43,277 bases of DNA from Pseudomonadota bacterium (GTDB taxonomy: Bacteria; Pseudomonadota; Gammaproteobacteria; Xanthomonadales; Rhodanobacteraceae): assembly GCA_018240505.1 (NCBI GenBank), contig JAFEFQ010000001.1, positions 1 to 43,277 of the forward strand, read 5' to 3'. This document shows positions 15,598 through 25,421 of the stretch, piece by piece. The number at the start of each line of letters is the position of its first letter. The first letter of the stretch is position 1. A program made the position numbers and the translations under genes. A model generated the notes under the pieces. It searched no databases. It saw only the letters and a list, made by a program, of their open reading frames with translations, and had not been told where the DNA came from.

Positions 15598-15999
15598 GTG
15601 GAAGAGGCGGTAAGCGGAGCGGAACTGGCAGGCTTGCGGGTGTTGGTCATCGATGATTCGAAGACGATCCGTCGCACCGCCGAAATGCTGCTGAAGAAGG
15701 AAGGCTGTGACGTCGTCACCGCGGTCGATGGGTTCGAGGCGCTCGCGAAGGTCAGCGATCATCGCCCGCAAATCATCTTCGTCGACATCATGATGCCCCG
15801 GCTCGACGGCTATCAGACCTGCGCGCTGATCAAGAACAACGCGACCTATCGCGCGACGCCGGTGATCATGCTTTCCTCGAAGGATGGCCTGTTCGACAAG
15901 GCACGCGGGCGCGTGGTCGGGTCGGAAGAGTATCTGACCAAGCCGTTCACCCGCGAAGAACTGCTCGGCGCAATCCGCCGCCACGTAGTTGCGCGCTGA
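15598..15999 (+). CDS. pilG: Type IV pilus response regulator PilG
   Basis: A 133-residue stand-alone CheY-like receiver. The acidic pocket is D19-D20, the phosphoacceptor D63 (IIFVDIMMPRLDG) and the conserved Lys K115 (YLTKPF). It is very close to P. aeruginosa PilG, including KTIRRTAEMLLKK and YQTCALIKNN. PilG is phosphorylated by ChpA and promotes pilus extension and cAMP signalling in Pseudomonas. The GTG start at 15598 was chosen because a strong GGAGG lies eight bases upstream; longer ATG starts would extend through non-conserved sequence. It is the first gene of the pil-chp operon. No pilH follows; the next gene is pilI, 31 bases on. Confidence 0.93.
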   Translation: MEEAVSGAELAGLRVLVIDDSKTIRRTAEMLLKKEGCDVVTAVDGFEALAKVSDHRPQIIFVDIMMPRLDGYQTCALIKNNATYRATPVIMLSSKDGLFDKARGRVVGSEEYLTKPFTREELLGAIRRHVVAR

Positions 16000-16030
16000 T
16001 CACCCAGAGTTGGAAGGACGGCACGGGCGC

Positions 16031-16576
16031 ATGAACAAATCGGTGAAATCCCCTTTCGAGATCCTCGCCGGCTACGAGCGCCGCAGTCTCGCGCACGCCG
16101 ACGCCGCTTCCGCCGGGCAGGCGTCCGCCGCGGACCTGTGGCGCGGCGTGGGCTTTCGTGTCGGCGACCATCATCTTGTTTCGAGCCTGACCGAGGTCAA
16201 CGAGGTGCTTTCCTTTCCCCTTGTCACGCGCGTCCCGGGTGCGCGCGCCTGGCTGCTCGGCGTCGCCAGCGTGCGCGGCAACCTGATTCCGCTGATCGAT
16301 CTCAAGGGCTTCCTGTCGGGCGAGGAGACGAGCCTTTCCGATTCGAGCCGCGTGTTGCTCGTGCGTCAGAGCGGTGGCAGCGTGGGCTTGCTCGTCGACG
16401 AGGTCGTTGGCCAGCGCAACTTCAGCGCCGAGCAGCGCGTGGGCGCTTCGTCGCCGGCCGACGGTGCGGTCGAACGCTACGTTGTCGAGCGTTACGCGCT
16501 GGGCGACAAGCAATGGGGGCGGTTCAGCATGGCGGCGCTCGTTCGCGCGAGCGAGTTCGCACAGGCTGCAACCTAG
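16031..16576 (+). CDS. pilI: CheW-like coupling protein PilI
   Basis: A 181-residue CheW-domain protein, similar in length to Pseudomonas PilI. It is expected to link the receptor PilJ to the kinase ChpA at the cell pole. The CheW fold shows in GFRVGDHHLVSSLTEVNEVL, VRGNLIPLIDLKGFL and SVGLLVDEVVGQR. The ATG at 16031 follows GGAAGGA at a rather long spacing. It lies inside the pilG-pilI-pilJ-chpA-chpC operon. Confidence 0.92.
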   Translation: MNKSVKSPFEILAGYERRSLAHADAASAGQASAADLWRGVGFRVGDHHLVSSLTEVNEVLSFPLVTRVPGARAWLLGVASVRGNLIPLIDLKGFLSGEETSLSDSSRVLLVRQSGGSVGLLVDEVVGQRNFSAEQRVGASSPADGAVERYVVERYALGDKQWGRFSMAALVRASEFAQAAT

Positions 16577-16645
16577 GGTTCTTTACTGTCCGCGGAGGGA
16601 ATTTCCCGCCGCATGGTTGACGAGGCAACAGCGAGGTAGCGGTAG

Positions 16646-18679
16646 ATGAGTACAGGGGCAGGTAGAGGCGCCGAGCGCGCGAGCGGGTTGAACGGTTTGC
16701 TCGTGGCATTGCTCGTCGTCATCATGGTCGTGGCGGTGGTCGACTTCATTTATCTGGCGATCAAGACGAGTCAGGACGCGCAGGCGAGCGCACTGGTCAC
16801 GCGAATCCAGGTTCTGTCGCAGCAGCTCTCGCGCCAGAGCGGTGATGCCGCCGGCGGCAACCTGGACGCATTCGCGAGCCTGAAGCACACGCGCGACACG
16901 ATCGCCGACCTGCTCACGCGCTTGAGGAGCGGCGACGCGCGCACGGGCATGGCCGGCTACGCCGACCAACCGACATTGAAAGGCGACTTCGCCGAACTCG
17001 AACAGGCCTGGACACAGCTTTCCGCCGACGCGGCAAAGGTGCTCGACAGCCAGGAGCAGGTGCTTAGTACGACGGCGAGCACCGACGACTTCAACCGCAA
17101 GACCGCGGTGCTCAACTCGCGCATGGACGAAGTGGTGAAGATCCTCACCGAGCGCGGCGCCGCCGGCACCCAGGTCATGATCGCCTCGCGCCAGATGCTC
17201 TACGCCGACCGCATGCAGCGCCGCGCGCAGGCGATCGTCGCGGGCGGCGAAGACTCGCCGTCCGCCGCGGCAGGATTGCAACGCGACTCGCAGTTCTACG
17301 GTGTCGTTCTGGCCGGCCTGATCAACGGCAACGCGGATCTCAACATCCGTGCGCTCGACAACGCCAGTGCAAAGGAAATTCTCAACGACATCAACAAGCA
17401 GTGGATCGATCTTGCCCCGCAGGTGACCAAGCTGTTCGAGGCCGCGCCGACGCTGCAGGCGGTCAAGCAGGCCGCGGACAAGGCGTCGATCGATTCGCAG
17501 ACCCTGCTGTTCAAGGCCGATCCGCTGTCGGAGCACATTTCCGCGCTGGGTTCGAAACGCGCATTCCCGAACCTGTGGATCGGCCTCGCGGCGGCGGCCC
17601 TGTCGATCGTGCTGGTGCTTTTCCTCGCCCTGAAGCTGTTCCGCGACCAACGCACGCGTCTGGCATCGAGCGCCGAGCTGAACAAGCGCAACGAGGCGGC
17701 GATTCAGCGCCTGCTGGACGAAATGGGTTCTCTCGCCGACGGCGACCTGACGGTCAAGGCCACGGTGACCGAAGACTTCACCGGCACGATCGCCGACGCG
17801 GTCAACTATGCGATCGACGCGTTGCGCTCGCTCGTCACCACGATCAACGAGACTTCGGTGCAGGTTTCCGCCGCGGCGAACGAGACCCAGGCTACCGCGC
17901 TGCATTTGTCCGACGCCGCCGAACACCAGGCGCGCCAGATCACCAGCGCTTCGGGTGCGATGAACGAGATCGCCTCGCAGGCGCGAGAAGTATCGAAGGG
18001 TTCCGCGGACAGCGCCGATGTCGCGCAGAACTCGGTGCGCATCGCCGGCCGCGGCGCGTCGATCGTGCGCCAGACGATCGCCGGCATGGATTCGATCCGC
18101 GAGCAGATCCAGGACACGTCCAAGCGCATCAAGCGCCTCGGCGAGTCCTCGCAGGAAATCGGCACGATCGTCGAGCTGATCAACGATCTCTCCGAGCAGA
18201 CCAACATTCTTGCGCTCAATGCGGCGATTCAGGCGGCCTCGGCCGGCGAAGCCGGTCGTGGTTTCGCGGTCGTCGCCGACGAAGTGCAGCGTCTCGCCGA
18301 ACGCGCGTCCGCGGCGACCCGGCGTATCGAAACCCTGGTCAGCGCGATTCAGGTGGACACCAACGAGGCGGTCGCCTCGATGGAGCAAACCACGAGCGAG
18401 GTGGTCAGCGGCGCCAAGCTCGCCGAGCAGGCGGGCACCCAGTTGGGCGAGATCGAGACGGTGTCAGGCAATCTCGCTGCGCTGATCAAGAACATCGCGA
18501 CTACCGCGCAGCGCCAGTCGGCCGAGGCGGCGAGCGTGTCGGCGACGATGAACGTGATCTCCGACATCACCGCGCAAACCGCATCGGGCGCCAGCCACAC
18601 GGCCCAATCGATCGGCAACCTTGCGCAACTTTCGTCCGACCTGCGCCGATCGGTCGCCGACTTCAAGCTGCCGGAATGA
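16646..18679 (+). CDS. pilJ: Type IV pilus methyl-accepting chemotaxis transducer PilJ
   Basis: A 677-residue inner-membrane chemoreceptor; Pseudomonas PilJ is about 680. Two membrane segments are visible near residues 17-39 and 309-331, enclosing a periplasmic sensor domain of about 270 residues with the helical PilJ-type fold. A HAMP-like linker follows. The cytoplasmic signalling hairpin peaks at [22 protein letters not shown] near residue 518, slightly divergent from the usual IEAARAGE tip. The receptor senses pilus-related signals and controls ChpA. No CheR- or CheB-like gene lies in the operon, so methylation-based adaptation of this receptor may depend on enzymes elsewhere or be absent. 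Confidence 0.93.
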   Translation: MSTGAGRGAERASGLNGLLVALLVVIMVVAVVDFIYLAIKTSQDAQASALVTRIQVLSQQLSRQSGDAAGGNLDAFASLKHTRDTIADLLTRLRSGDARTGMAGYADQPTLKGDFAELEQAWTQLSADAAKVLDSQEQVLSTTASTDDFNRKTAVLNSRMDEVVKILTERGAAGTQVMIASRQMLYADRMQRRAQAIVAGGEDSPSAAAGLQRDSQFYGVVLAGLINGNADLNIRALDNASAKEILNDINKQWIDLAPQVTKLFEAAPTLQAVKQAADKASIDSQTLLFKADPLSEHISALGSKRAFPNLWIGLAAAALSIVLVLFLALKLFRDQRTRLASSAELNKRNEAAIQRLLDEMGSLADGDLTVKATVTEDFTGTIADAVNYAIDALRSLVTTINETSVQVSAAANETQATALHLSDAAEHQARQITSASGAMNEIASQAREVSKGSADSADVAQNSVRIAGRGASIVRQTIAGMDSIREQIQDTSKRIKRLGESSQEIGTIVELINDLSEQTNILALNAAIQAASAGEAGRGFAVVADEVQRLAERASAATRRIETLVSAIQVDTNEAVASMEQTTSEVVSGAKLAEQAGTQLGEIETVSGNLAALIKNIATTAQRQSAEAASVSATMNVISDITAQTASGASHTAQSIGNLAQLSSDLRRSVADFKLPE

Positions 18680-18692
18680 TGATGGCGCGCCG

Positions 18693-21600
18693 ATGAACCT
18701 TACCCAGGAAACCGATTTCACGACGCTCGGCTGGATCAAGCCGGAGCTCGATTCGACGTTGAAAGAAGCGCGCCACGCGCTCGAGCGCTACGCCGAGAAT
18801 CCGGCCGATGTGCAGGCGGTGCGCGACTGCGCCGCCGGGCTGCACACCACGTACGGCACGCTGCACATGGTCGAGCTCTACGGCGCCGCCCTCGTTACCG
18901 AGGAGATGGAACGCGTCGCGCGCGGCATCGCCGACGGCAGCATCGCGCCGCGCGAAGACATCTATGCGGTGCTGATGCGCGGCTTCCTGCAGTTGCCGGA
19001 CTACATCGAGCGCCTGCAGAGCGGCCACAAGGACATCCCGATCGTGTTGCTGCCGCTGCTCAACGATTTGCGCGCGGCACGCGGCGAGAGGCTGCTCAGC
19101 GAGTCGGTGCTGTTTGCGCCGAACATCGATGCAAAGTTGCCGGCGCAGCCGGAGAGGCCGCTGCACCCGGAAGTCTTGCGTTCGAACGCACGCAGCCTGC
19201 GCAACGACTACGGGCACTCGCTGCTGCGCTGGATCCGCGAACCCGCGTCCTCGGCGCCGCTCGCGCGCATCACGAACGTCCTGGAAAGCCTCCATGCCGG
19301 CAGCAGTGACGATGCTTCGCGTCGCTTGTGGTGGATCGCCGGAGCGGTGGCCGAAGGTCTGCAGAGCGGTGCAATCGAGGTCAGTGTCGCGGTCAAGTTG
19401 TTGTTCGGCAAGCTCGATCGGGAGATCAAGCGCCTGATCGACGATGGCGAGGCCGCGCTTGCTTCCGCGCAGACCAAGGATCTGGTCAAGAACCTCCTCT
19501 ACTATCTTGCCCACGCAAAGACGCGCGGCGAGCGCGCCCGAGCCGTGGCCGAGTTCTACAACCTCGACAATCTTCTGCCGACCCAGGAAGAACTCGAGCA
19601 CGCGCACGGCTCGATCTCCGGTCACAACCGCGCGCTGCTCGATACCGTTGCCGGCGGGATCCGCGAAGATCTGTTGCGGGTCAAGGAAACGCTCAACGTC
19701 TACCTGCACTCGCCGCGGCGCAACCCGGCTGACCTGGCGGCGCAGGCGGATACGCTCGGCGGCCTCGCCGATACCTTCGGCATGCTCGGCATGGGGCAGC
19801 CGCGCCAGCTCGTGCGCGAGCAGCGCGACGCGATCAACCGCATCGTCAACGGCGAAGCCGAGGCCAACGAGGGCAATCTGCTCGACATCGCAGGTTCGCT
19901 CCTCGTCGTCGAAGCCTCGCTCGACGACCATATCGCGCGCCTCGGCGCCAGGACCGAGGCTGCGGATGCCGCGCCGGCCGGGGAAGCGCCGCGTACCGAA
20001 GTCGTGCGCCTGCTCTACGTGCTGATGCAGGAGGCGCTGGTCAACATCGTCAAGGTCAAGGAGTCCATCGTCGCCTTCATCGAGGCGCCGTGGGACCACG
20101 CCCACCTCGAATCCACGCCGCGCCTGCTCGTCGAAGTCGCCGGCGCGCTCGACATGCTCGGGTTGCGCGATGCGGCCAAGCCGGTCGATGCGATGGTGCA
20201 CTACATCCGCCACCAATTGCTCGACTTCCGCAGCGTGCCGGAGCGCAGCCAGATCGACGCGTTCGTGGATGCCGTCGCTGCCATCGAGTACTACATCGAG
20301 GCCGTGCGCGAGCAGCGTGGCAATCGCGATCGCGTGCTCGAAATGGCGTGCGCCAACCTCGCCAAGCTCGGTGTCTGGCCGGAAATCTCAACGGCGGGCG
20401 ACGGCTCTGCGATGGATATCGCGGCCACTCAGGTCGTTTCGCCCGCGGTCGCGGTCCAGACGTACTCCGCTCCGCCAAGCATGCCCGCCGCGCTACCCGA
20501 GGTGGACGAAGAATTGCGCCAGGTCTTCCTCGACGAGATGGACGACGAGATGGCGAGTCTGCGCAAGCATTTCCCGCTTTGGCGCGCGGACCCCGAGGCG
20601 ACCGAAGACCTCAAGATCGTGCGCCGCTCGTTCCACACGCTCAAGGGCTCCGGCCGCCTCGTCGGCGCGCTCGCGCTCGGTGATTTTGCCTGGAAGATCG
20701 AAAACATGCTCAACCGCGTGCTCGACCGCAGCATCGCGGCGAGCCCGCCGCTGATGCAGGTCGTCGGCCACGCGATCGGCGTGCTGCCGCGCTATCGCGA
20801 CGATTTCGCGCGCCACGAGCACTCGAGCTTCACGATGGATGGCTTCAGCGCGGCAGTGGATCGGCTCTGTGCCGGCGATACCTCGCCGGTCGACGAAAGC
20901 CAGTTCGGCGTGCAGATGCCGGCCGCGGCGGTTGCCGAGGCCGTGCCCGCGACCGCCGCCGAACCATCGGTCGGAACATCGCTGGGCGACGCCGTGCCGG
21001 CGGAGCCGGACGTCGTGCCGGAGCCCGTTGCGATCGAATCTGCAATCGAGGCCCCGATACATCTGGAGTTGGAACCGCTGCAGTTGGAACCGCTGGTCGA
21101 GATCGAGCCCATCGCTGCGCCCGAGGTGCGGGTCGAAGCCGGGCCCGTTGTCGAAGTCGAGGGCTTCGCCGCAGCCGAAACGCCGATCGAGGTGGAGCAC
21201 GGCGCCGGGACGCAGCGGACTGCCGAAGCGGAGCACGTCCCCGATGCGGAGCCTGCGTTCGACGTCGGGCACTCCATCGATCTCGACTCCGTCGCCGAGC
21301 CGATGGCACAGGAGGCGTCCGCCTTCGCATCTGCCGCAGACGGCGACGGGTTGACCGCCGCGGAAATCCCGGCCGAGCCGGTCGCCTCCGCAGCGCAGGT
21401 CGATCAGCTTCTGCTCGAAGTGCTGCGCAGCGAAGCCGATGCACATCTTGCCGTCGTCGATGCAACGGTCGCACGCGGTCAGAGATTCGCGATCCGCGAA
21501 GACCTCGTGCGCGCCGTGCACACGCTCAATGGCGCCTTTGCCATGGTCGAGGCGCCGCATGTCACCGGGTTGCTTGCGCCGCTCGAAGGCTGGCTCGCGC

Positions 21601-24600
21601 GTTCGCGCAACGCCGGTCACGTACTCGATGCCGGCGGCGTCGCCGTGCTCGAAGGCGTTTCTGCACAGGTAAAGGCGACGCTGCTCGCGCTCGAGAGTGG
21701 GGCTGCGTTGCCCGATTCCGCGCAGCTTGCGGCGCGTATCGTCACGTTGCGCGAGGGCGTGCACGCGGGCGAGGCGATTGTCCACGATCTGGAGCCGCCG
21801 GTTGAAACGGTCGGTCCCGCCGTGCCCGCGGAAGAGCAGGAAGGCGCCGCACATGCCGCCATCACGACGCCGGCGGACGTCGAGGCGACGCCGCAGGCGG
21901 AGGTTGCCGCGGAAGACGTGCATGCGCACGCGGTCGAGTCCGTGCAAGTGATCGCGGCGACGCCCGCGACGGGCGAGACGGCAGCCGAGGTGTCCGGACC
22001 AATCGACCTGCCGGAGCAGCACGACGTCGCGTCGGCGCAAGCCGCTGCGTCCGCAGAGCTGCCGGTGGAAACCGCAGCTGCCCTGCCGGCAGACGACTCC
22101 GACTCGGCGATCCTGGCCTACGACGCGTTGCTGGCGCATTCGCTGGCGATGCCGGCCGTGGAGCCCTCCGTCGTGGCCGCGGAACCACCGCCGGCCGACA
22201 TCGCGATCGAAAGCGTCGTGACAACGGAGCAGCCGATTGCGGCAGCCGGCGCGGCCGAGCCGTCGCCGGAACCACAAGCCGAGCCGATCGCGTTTGCCGA
22301 AGCGCCTGCATCCGGATCGGCGGCGCATGCCGCTGCCGAGCCCGCACCCGCCGAGCCGTCCGCGCCCGCCGCATTCGTGCACGAGCCCGTGACGGCCGAT
22401 GGCGAAATGCACCCGGTACCGGACATTGACGAAGACTTGCTCGACATCTTCGTCCTCGAGGCGCAGGAAATCCTCGATCGCTCCGACGCGCTGGTTTTGC
22501 GCCTGCGCGGCGCCCCCGGCGACACCGGATTGCTCGACGAATTGCGACGCGACCTGCATACGATCAAGGGTGGCGCGAACATGTCCGCGCTCGCGCCGAT
22601 CGGCCATCTGGGCCATGCGATGGAGTCGCTTCTCGAAGACACGGTCGAGCGCGGTCGCGCGTTCGACGGTGCGATGCTGCACGCGGTCGAGCAAGGGTTC
22701 GACACCTTGCACACGCTGGTCCAGGCCACGGCAGCGCGGCAGCCGACACGGATGCCCTCGGCGTTGATCGCCCGCATCGAGGCGCTGTCGCGCGGCGAGC
22801 CCGAAGTCGATGCGCAACCCGCGGGTTTTGTCGGCTCGCCGGCAGCGGCCGAAACGCCCGCCGTCGAGACTCGCCACGATACCGTCAGCCCCGCGACGAT
22901 TGACGAATCCGTTGCGCAGGCCGCGACGGAAGAGGTGTCCGCATTGCCTGTGGAGCGGGAGGGCGCCGGTGAAGCGTCCCAGCCCGCGGATGTGCCGCAG
23001 CAGGACGCCGAGCCGGTGTTTGCCGGCAGCGAATACATCCGCGTGCGCGCGACCCAGCTCGATGCGATGGTCAACGGCGCCAGCGAAGTGGCGATTTACC
23101 GCTCACGCCTCGAGCAGCAGCTGGCCAGTTATCGCGCCAACGTCGTCGAAATGGAAGCCACGGTGTCGCGCCTGCGCGAACAGATGCGTCGCCTCGAGCT
23201 CGAAGCCGAGGCGCAGATGGCCTCGCGTTTCCAGCGCGAAGGCGACGCGTCGACGTTCGATCCGCTCGAGCTCGACCGCTTCAGCCAGTTGCAGCAGCTC
23301 TCGCGCAGCCTGGCCGAGTCGATGTCCGATCTTGCCGCGATCCAGGTCGGCTTCGACCAGCTCACGCGCCAGTCCGAATCGCTGCTGATGCAGCAGTCGC
23401 GCGTCAGCGCCGATCTGCAGGAAAGCCTCATGCGCACGCGCATGGTGCCGTTCGACTCGCTCGTGCCGGCGCTGCGGCGCACCTTGCGCCAGACCGCGAC
23501 TTCGCTCGGCAAGGAAGCGCTGCTGCGGGTCGAAGGCGCGCAGGGCGAAATGGACCGCACCTTGCTCGAACGCATGAAAGCGCCGCTCGATCACATGCTG
23601 CGCAACGCACTCGTGCACGGCATCGAAGACGTTCCCGAACGCCTCGCCGCGGGCAAGCCGATCGAGGGCAACGTGCGCATCGCGCTCGCGCGCGAGGCGA
23701 CGGAAACCGTGCTGCGCATCAGCGACGACGGTCGCGGCCTCGACCGCGCCGCGATCCGCCGTCGCGCGATCGAGCGCGGCCTGCTCGCCGCCGACGCGAG
23801 GATCGGCGATCGCGAACTCGATGCCTTCATCCTGGCCTCCGGTTTTTCCACCGCGGAGAGCCTGACCCAGCTCGCCGGTCGCGGCGTCGGCATGGACGTC
23901 GTCGCCAACCAGATCAAGCAGCTTGGCGGTTCGCTCGCGATCGAATCGACCCCGGGTCGCGGCGCCGCGTTCACCGTGCGCCTGCCGTTCACGCTGGGCG
24001 TGACCCAGGCGATCATCGTGCGTCTGGGCGATGCGAGCTACGCGATCCCGATGAACGCCGTGCAGGGGGCCGTGCATGTCGTGCGCGAAGAGCTCGACTT
24101 GCGCCTCGCCGCCGAGGAGCCTGAATACGTCTACGCTGGTGAAGCGTTCCCGATCATCGAGCTTGCCCCGCAGCTCGGCGAGGTTTCGCCGGCGCTCGCC
24201 GACGACGCGCATGTGCCGCTGCTGATCGTGCGCAGCGGCGACCAGCGCGCCGCGGTGCGCGTCGACCATGTGCTCGGCTCGCGCGAGATCGTGGTCAAGT
24301 CGGTCGGTCCGCAGATCACCTCGGTGCCCGGCATCCTCGGCGCGACGATCATGGGCGACGGTTCGGTCTTGATGATTCTCGACCTCGCCCCGTTGCTGCG
24401 GCGCGTGGCCAGCCAGCGTGCGCAGGGCATCGTCGTTGCCGCGCCTCCGGTTGCGGCGCGCGTGCACCGCCGTCGCCTGATCATGGTCGTCGACGACTCG
24501 ATCACCATGCGCAAGGCGACCTCGCGCGTGCTCGAGCGCGAGGAGATGGAGGTGGTCACGGCGAAGGACGGTATCGACGCGATCGAGAAGCTCGCCGACC

Positions 24601-24842
24601 GCATCCCCGATCTGGTCGTGCTCGACATCGAAATGCCGCGCATGGACGGTTACCAGTTCGCCGAGCACATGAAGGGCGACCCGCGCACGGCGCAGGTGCC
24701 CATCATCATGGTCACCTCGCGTACCGGCGACAAGCATCGCCAGCGCGCGCAGGAAATCGGCGTCGAAGGCTATCTCGGCAAGCCGTACCAGGACGTCGAA
24801 CTGATCGCGAACATCCGCGGTCTGCTCGGCATGGCGCAATAA
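18693..24842 (+). CDS. chpA: Hybrid chemotaxis kinase ChpA (PilL) with multiple Hpt domains
   Basis: A 2,049-residue CheA-like hybrid kinase, shorter than the roughly 2,470 of Pseudomonas ChpA. Order: an N-terminal helical region with degenerate Hpt-like units (FimL-like, LHMVELYGAA); Hpt with H648 (HTLKGSGR); an atypical Hpt with H943 (HTLNGA, Asn for the usual Lys); Hpt with H1289 (HTIKGGAN); a dimerisation coiled coil; the ATPase domain with N1638, the DDGRG box at 1678-1682 and GRGVGMD near 1729; a CheW-like domain; and a receiver with D1934-D1935, D1978 and K2030. Long Ala/Glu/Pro-rich linkers separate the Hpt units. It phosphorylates PilG. The ATG at 18693 starts 13 bases after the pilJ stop. 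Only three canonical histidine sites are visible. Confidence 0.93.
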   Translation: MNLTQETDFTTLGWIKPELDSTLKEARHALERYAENPADVQAVRDCAAGLHTTYGTLHMVELYGAALVTEEMERVARGIADGSIAPREDIYAVLMRGFLQLPDYIERLQSGHKDIPIVLLPLLNDLRAARGERLLSESVLFAPNIDAKLPAQPERPLHPEVLRSNARSLRNDYGHSLLRWIREPASSAPLARITNVLESLHAGSSDDASRRLWWIAGAVAEGLQSGAIEVSVAVKLLFGKLDREIKRLIDDGEAALASAQTKDLVKNLLYYLAHAKTRGERARAVAEFYNLDNLLPTQEELEHAHGSISGHNRALLDTVAGGIREDLLRVKETLNVYLHSPRRNPADLAAQADTLGGLADTFGMLGMGQPRQLVREQRDAINRIVNGEAEANEGNLLDIAGSLLVVEASLDDHIARLGARTEAADAAPAGEAPRTEVVRLLYVLMQEALVNIVKVKESIVAFIEAPWDHAHLESTPRLLVEVAGALDMLGLRDAAKPVDAMVHYIRHQLLDFRSVPERSQIDAFVDAVAAIEYYIEAVREQRGNRDRVLEMACANLAKLGVWPEISTAGDGSAMDIAATQVVSPAVAVQTYSAPPSMPAALPEVDEELRQVFLDEMDDEMASLRKHFPLWRADPEATEDLKIVRRSFHTLKGSGRLVGALALGDFAWKIENMLNRVLDRSIAASPPLMQVVGHAIGVLPRYRDDFARHEHSSFTMDGFSAAVDRLCAGDTSPVDESQFGVQMPAAAVAEAVPATAAEPSVGTSLGDAVPAEPDVVPEPVAIESAIEAPIHLELEPLQLEPLVEIEPIAAPEVRVEAGPVVEVEGFAAAETPIEVEHGAGTQRTAEAEHVPDAEPAFDVGHSIDLDSVAEPMAQEASAFASAADGDGLTAAEIPAEPVASAAQVDQLLLEVLRSEADAHLAVVDATVARGQRFAIREDLVRAVHTLNGAFAMVEAPHVTGLLAPLEGWLARSRNAGHVLDAGGVAVLEGVSAQVKATLLALESGAALPDSAQLAARIVTLREGVHAGEAIVHDLEPPVETVGPAVPAEEQEGAAHAAITTPADVEATPQAEVAAEDVHAHAVESVQVIAATPATGETAAEVSGPIDLPEQHDVASAQAAASAELPVETAAALPADDSDSAILAYDALLAHSLAMPAVEPSVVAAEPPPADIAIESVVTTEQPIAAAGAAEPSPEPQAEPIAFAEAPASGSAAHAAAEPAPAEPSAPAAFVHEPVTADGEMHPVPDIDEDLLDIFVLEAQEILDRSDALVLRLRGAPGDTGLLDELRRDLHTIKGGANMSALAPIGHLGHAMESLLEDTVERGRAFDGAMLHAVEQGFDTLHTLVQATAARQPTRMPSALIARIEALSRGEPEVDAQPAGFVGSPAAAETPAVETRHDTVSPATIDESVAQAATEEVSALPVEREGAGEASQPADVPQQDAEPVFAGSEYIRVRATQLDAMVNGASEVAIYRSRLEQQLASYRANVVEMEATVSRLREQMRRLELEAEAQMASRFQREGDASTFDPLELDRFSQLQQLSRSLAESMSDLAAIQVGFDQLTRQSESLLMQQSRVSADLQESLMRTRMVPFDSLVPALRRTLRQTATSLGKEALLRVEGAQGEMDRTLLERMKAPLDHMLRNALVHGIEDVPERLAAGKPIEGNVRIALAREATETVLRISDDGRGLDRAAIRRRAIERGLLAADARIGDRELDAFILASGFSTAESLTQLAGRGVGMDVVANQIKQLGGSLAIESTPGRGAAFTVRLPFTLGVTQAIIVRLGDASYAIPMNAVQGAVHVVREELDLRLAAEEPEYVYAGEAFPIIELAPQLGEVSPALADDAHVPLLIVRSGDQRAAVRVDHVLGSREIVVKSVGPQITSVPGILGATIMGDGSVLMILDLAPLLRRVASQRAQGIVVAAPPVAARVHRRRLIMVVDDSITMRKATSRVLEREEMEVVTAKDGIDAIEKLADRIPDLVVLDIEMPRMDGYQFAEHMKGDPRTAQVPIIMVTSRTGDKHRQRAQEIGVEGYLGKPYQDVELIANIRGLLGMAQ

Positions 24843-24861
24843 TCAGGACAAGGCAAACCGC

Positions 24862-25329
24862 ATGAACGAAGCCCTGCCGCGCGAAATCCATGCCGTCCTG
24901 ATCACGGTCGGCGGCGTGCGCATGTTGCTGCCCAATGCCATCGTCGCGGAAATCGCGCCGCTGGCCGGCGTCGAAAAAATCGACGGCGCTCCCGCCTGGC
25001 TGCTCGGGAACATGCCTTGGCGCGAGCGTTCGATCCCGCTCGTCTCGCTGCCGATGCTTACCGGGGCGGCCGCCCGGGAAGACGCAAAGCATGCGCGCGT
25101 CGTCGTGCTGAAGGCGCTCGACGGCAAGGGCGAGCTGCCGTATTTCGGCCTGATCGCGCAGGGCTTGCCGCACCTGGCCACGATCACGCCCGACTTGCTC
25201 GTGCGTACCGACGACGGTGAACAACTCGCGGCGGGAACGAGCGCGCACGTGCTCGTGCGCAGCGACCAGGCGATCATTCCCGACCTGGACTGGATCGAGG
25301 CGAAGGTCGCACAGGCGCTCGGGGTCTGA
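24862..25329 (+). CDS. chpC: CheW-like protein ChpC
   Basis: A 155-residue CheW-like protein starting 19 bases after chpA. The CheW pattern is visible in VGGVRMLLPNAIVAEIAPL and WLLGNMPWRERSIPLVSL. In Pseudomonas ChpC is a second coupling protein of the Pil-Chp system; in Xylella, as I recall, chpC also follows a chpB methylesterase gene, which is absent here. It probably ends the operon. AGGACAAGG precedes the ATG. Confidence 0.85.
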   Translation: MNEALPREIHAVLITVGGVRMLLPNAIVAEIAPLAGVEKIDGAPAWLLGNMPWRERSIPLVSLPMLTGAAAREDAKHARVVVLKALDGKGELPYFGLIAQGLPHLATITPDLLVRTDDGEQLAAGTSAHVLVRSDQAIIPDLDWIEAKVAQALGV

Positions 25330-25421
25330 CTTTGCGCATGGCCGCGTCGCGGCAAGAAAAATCAAGCCGGGCGCCACGCGCCGAAGTAGACTGACCGCCT
25401 CCCATCCGCGTGGAGACGGTC

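Noticed and set aside
20493..22877. Long minus-strand open frame opposite chpA (794 codons)
   Set aside because: Arg/Gly/Leu-rich antisense shadow of the ChpA linkers, with no recognisable domain.
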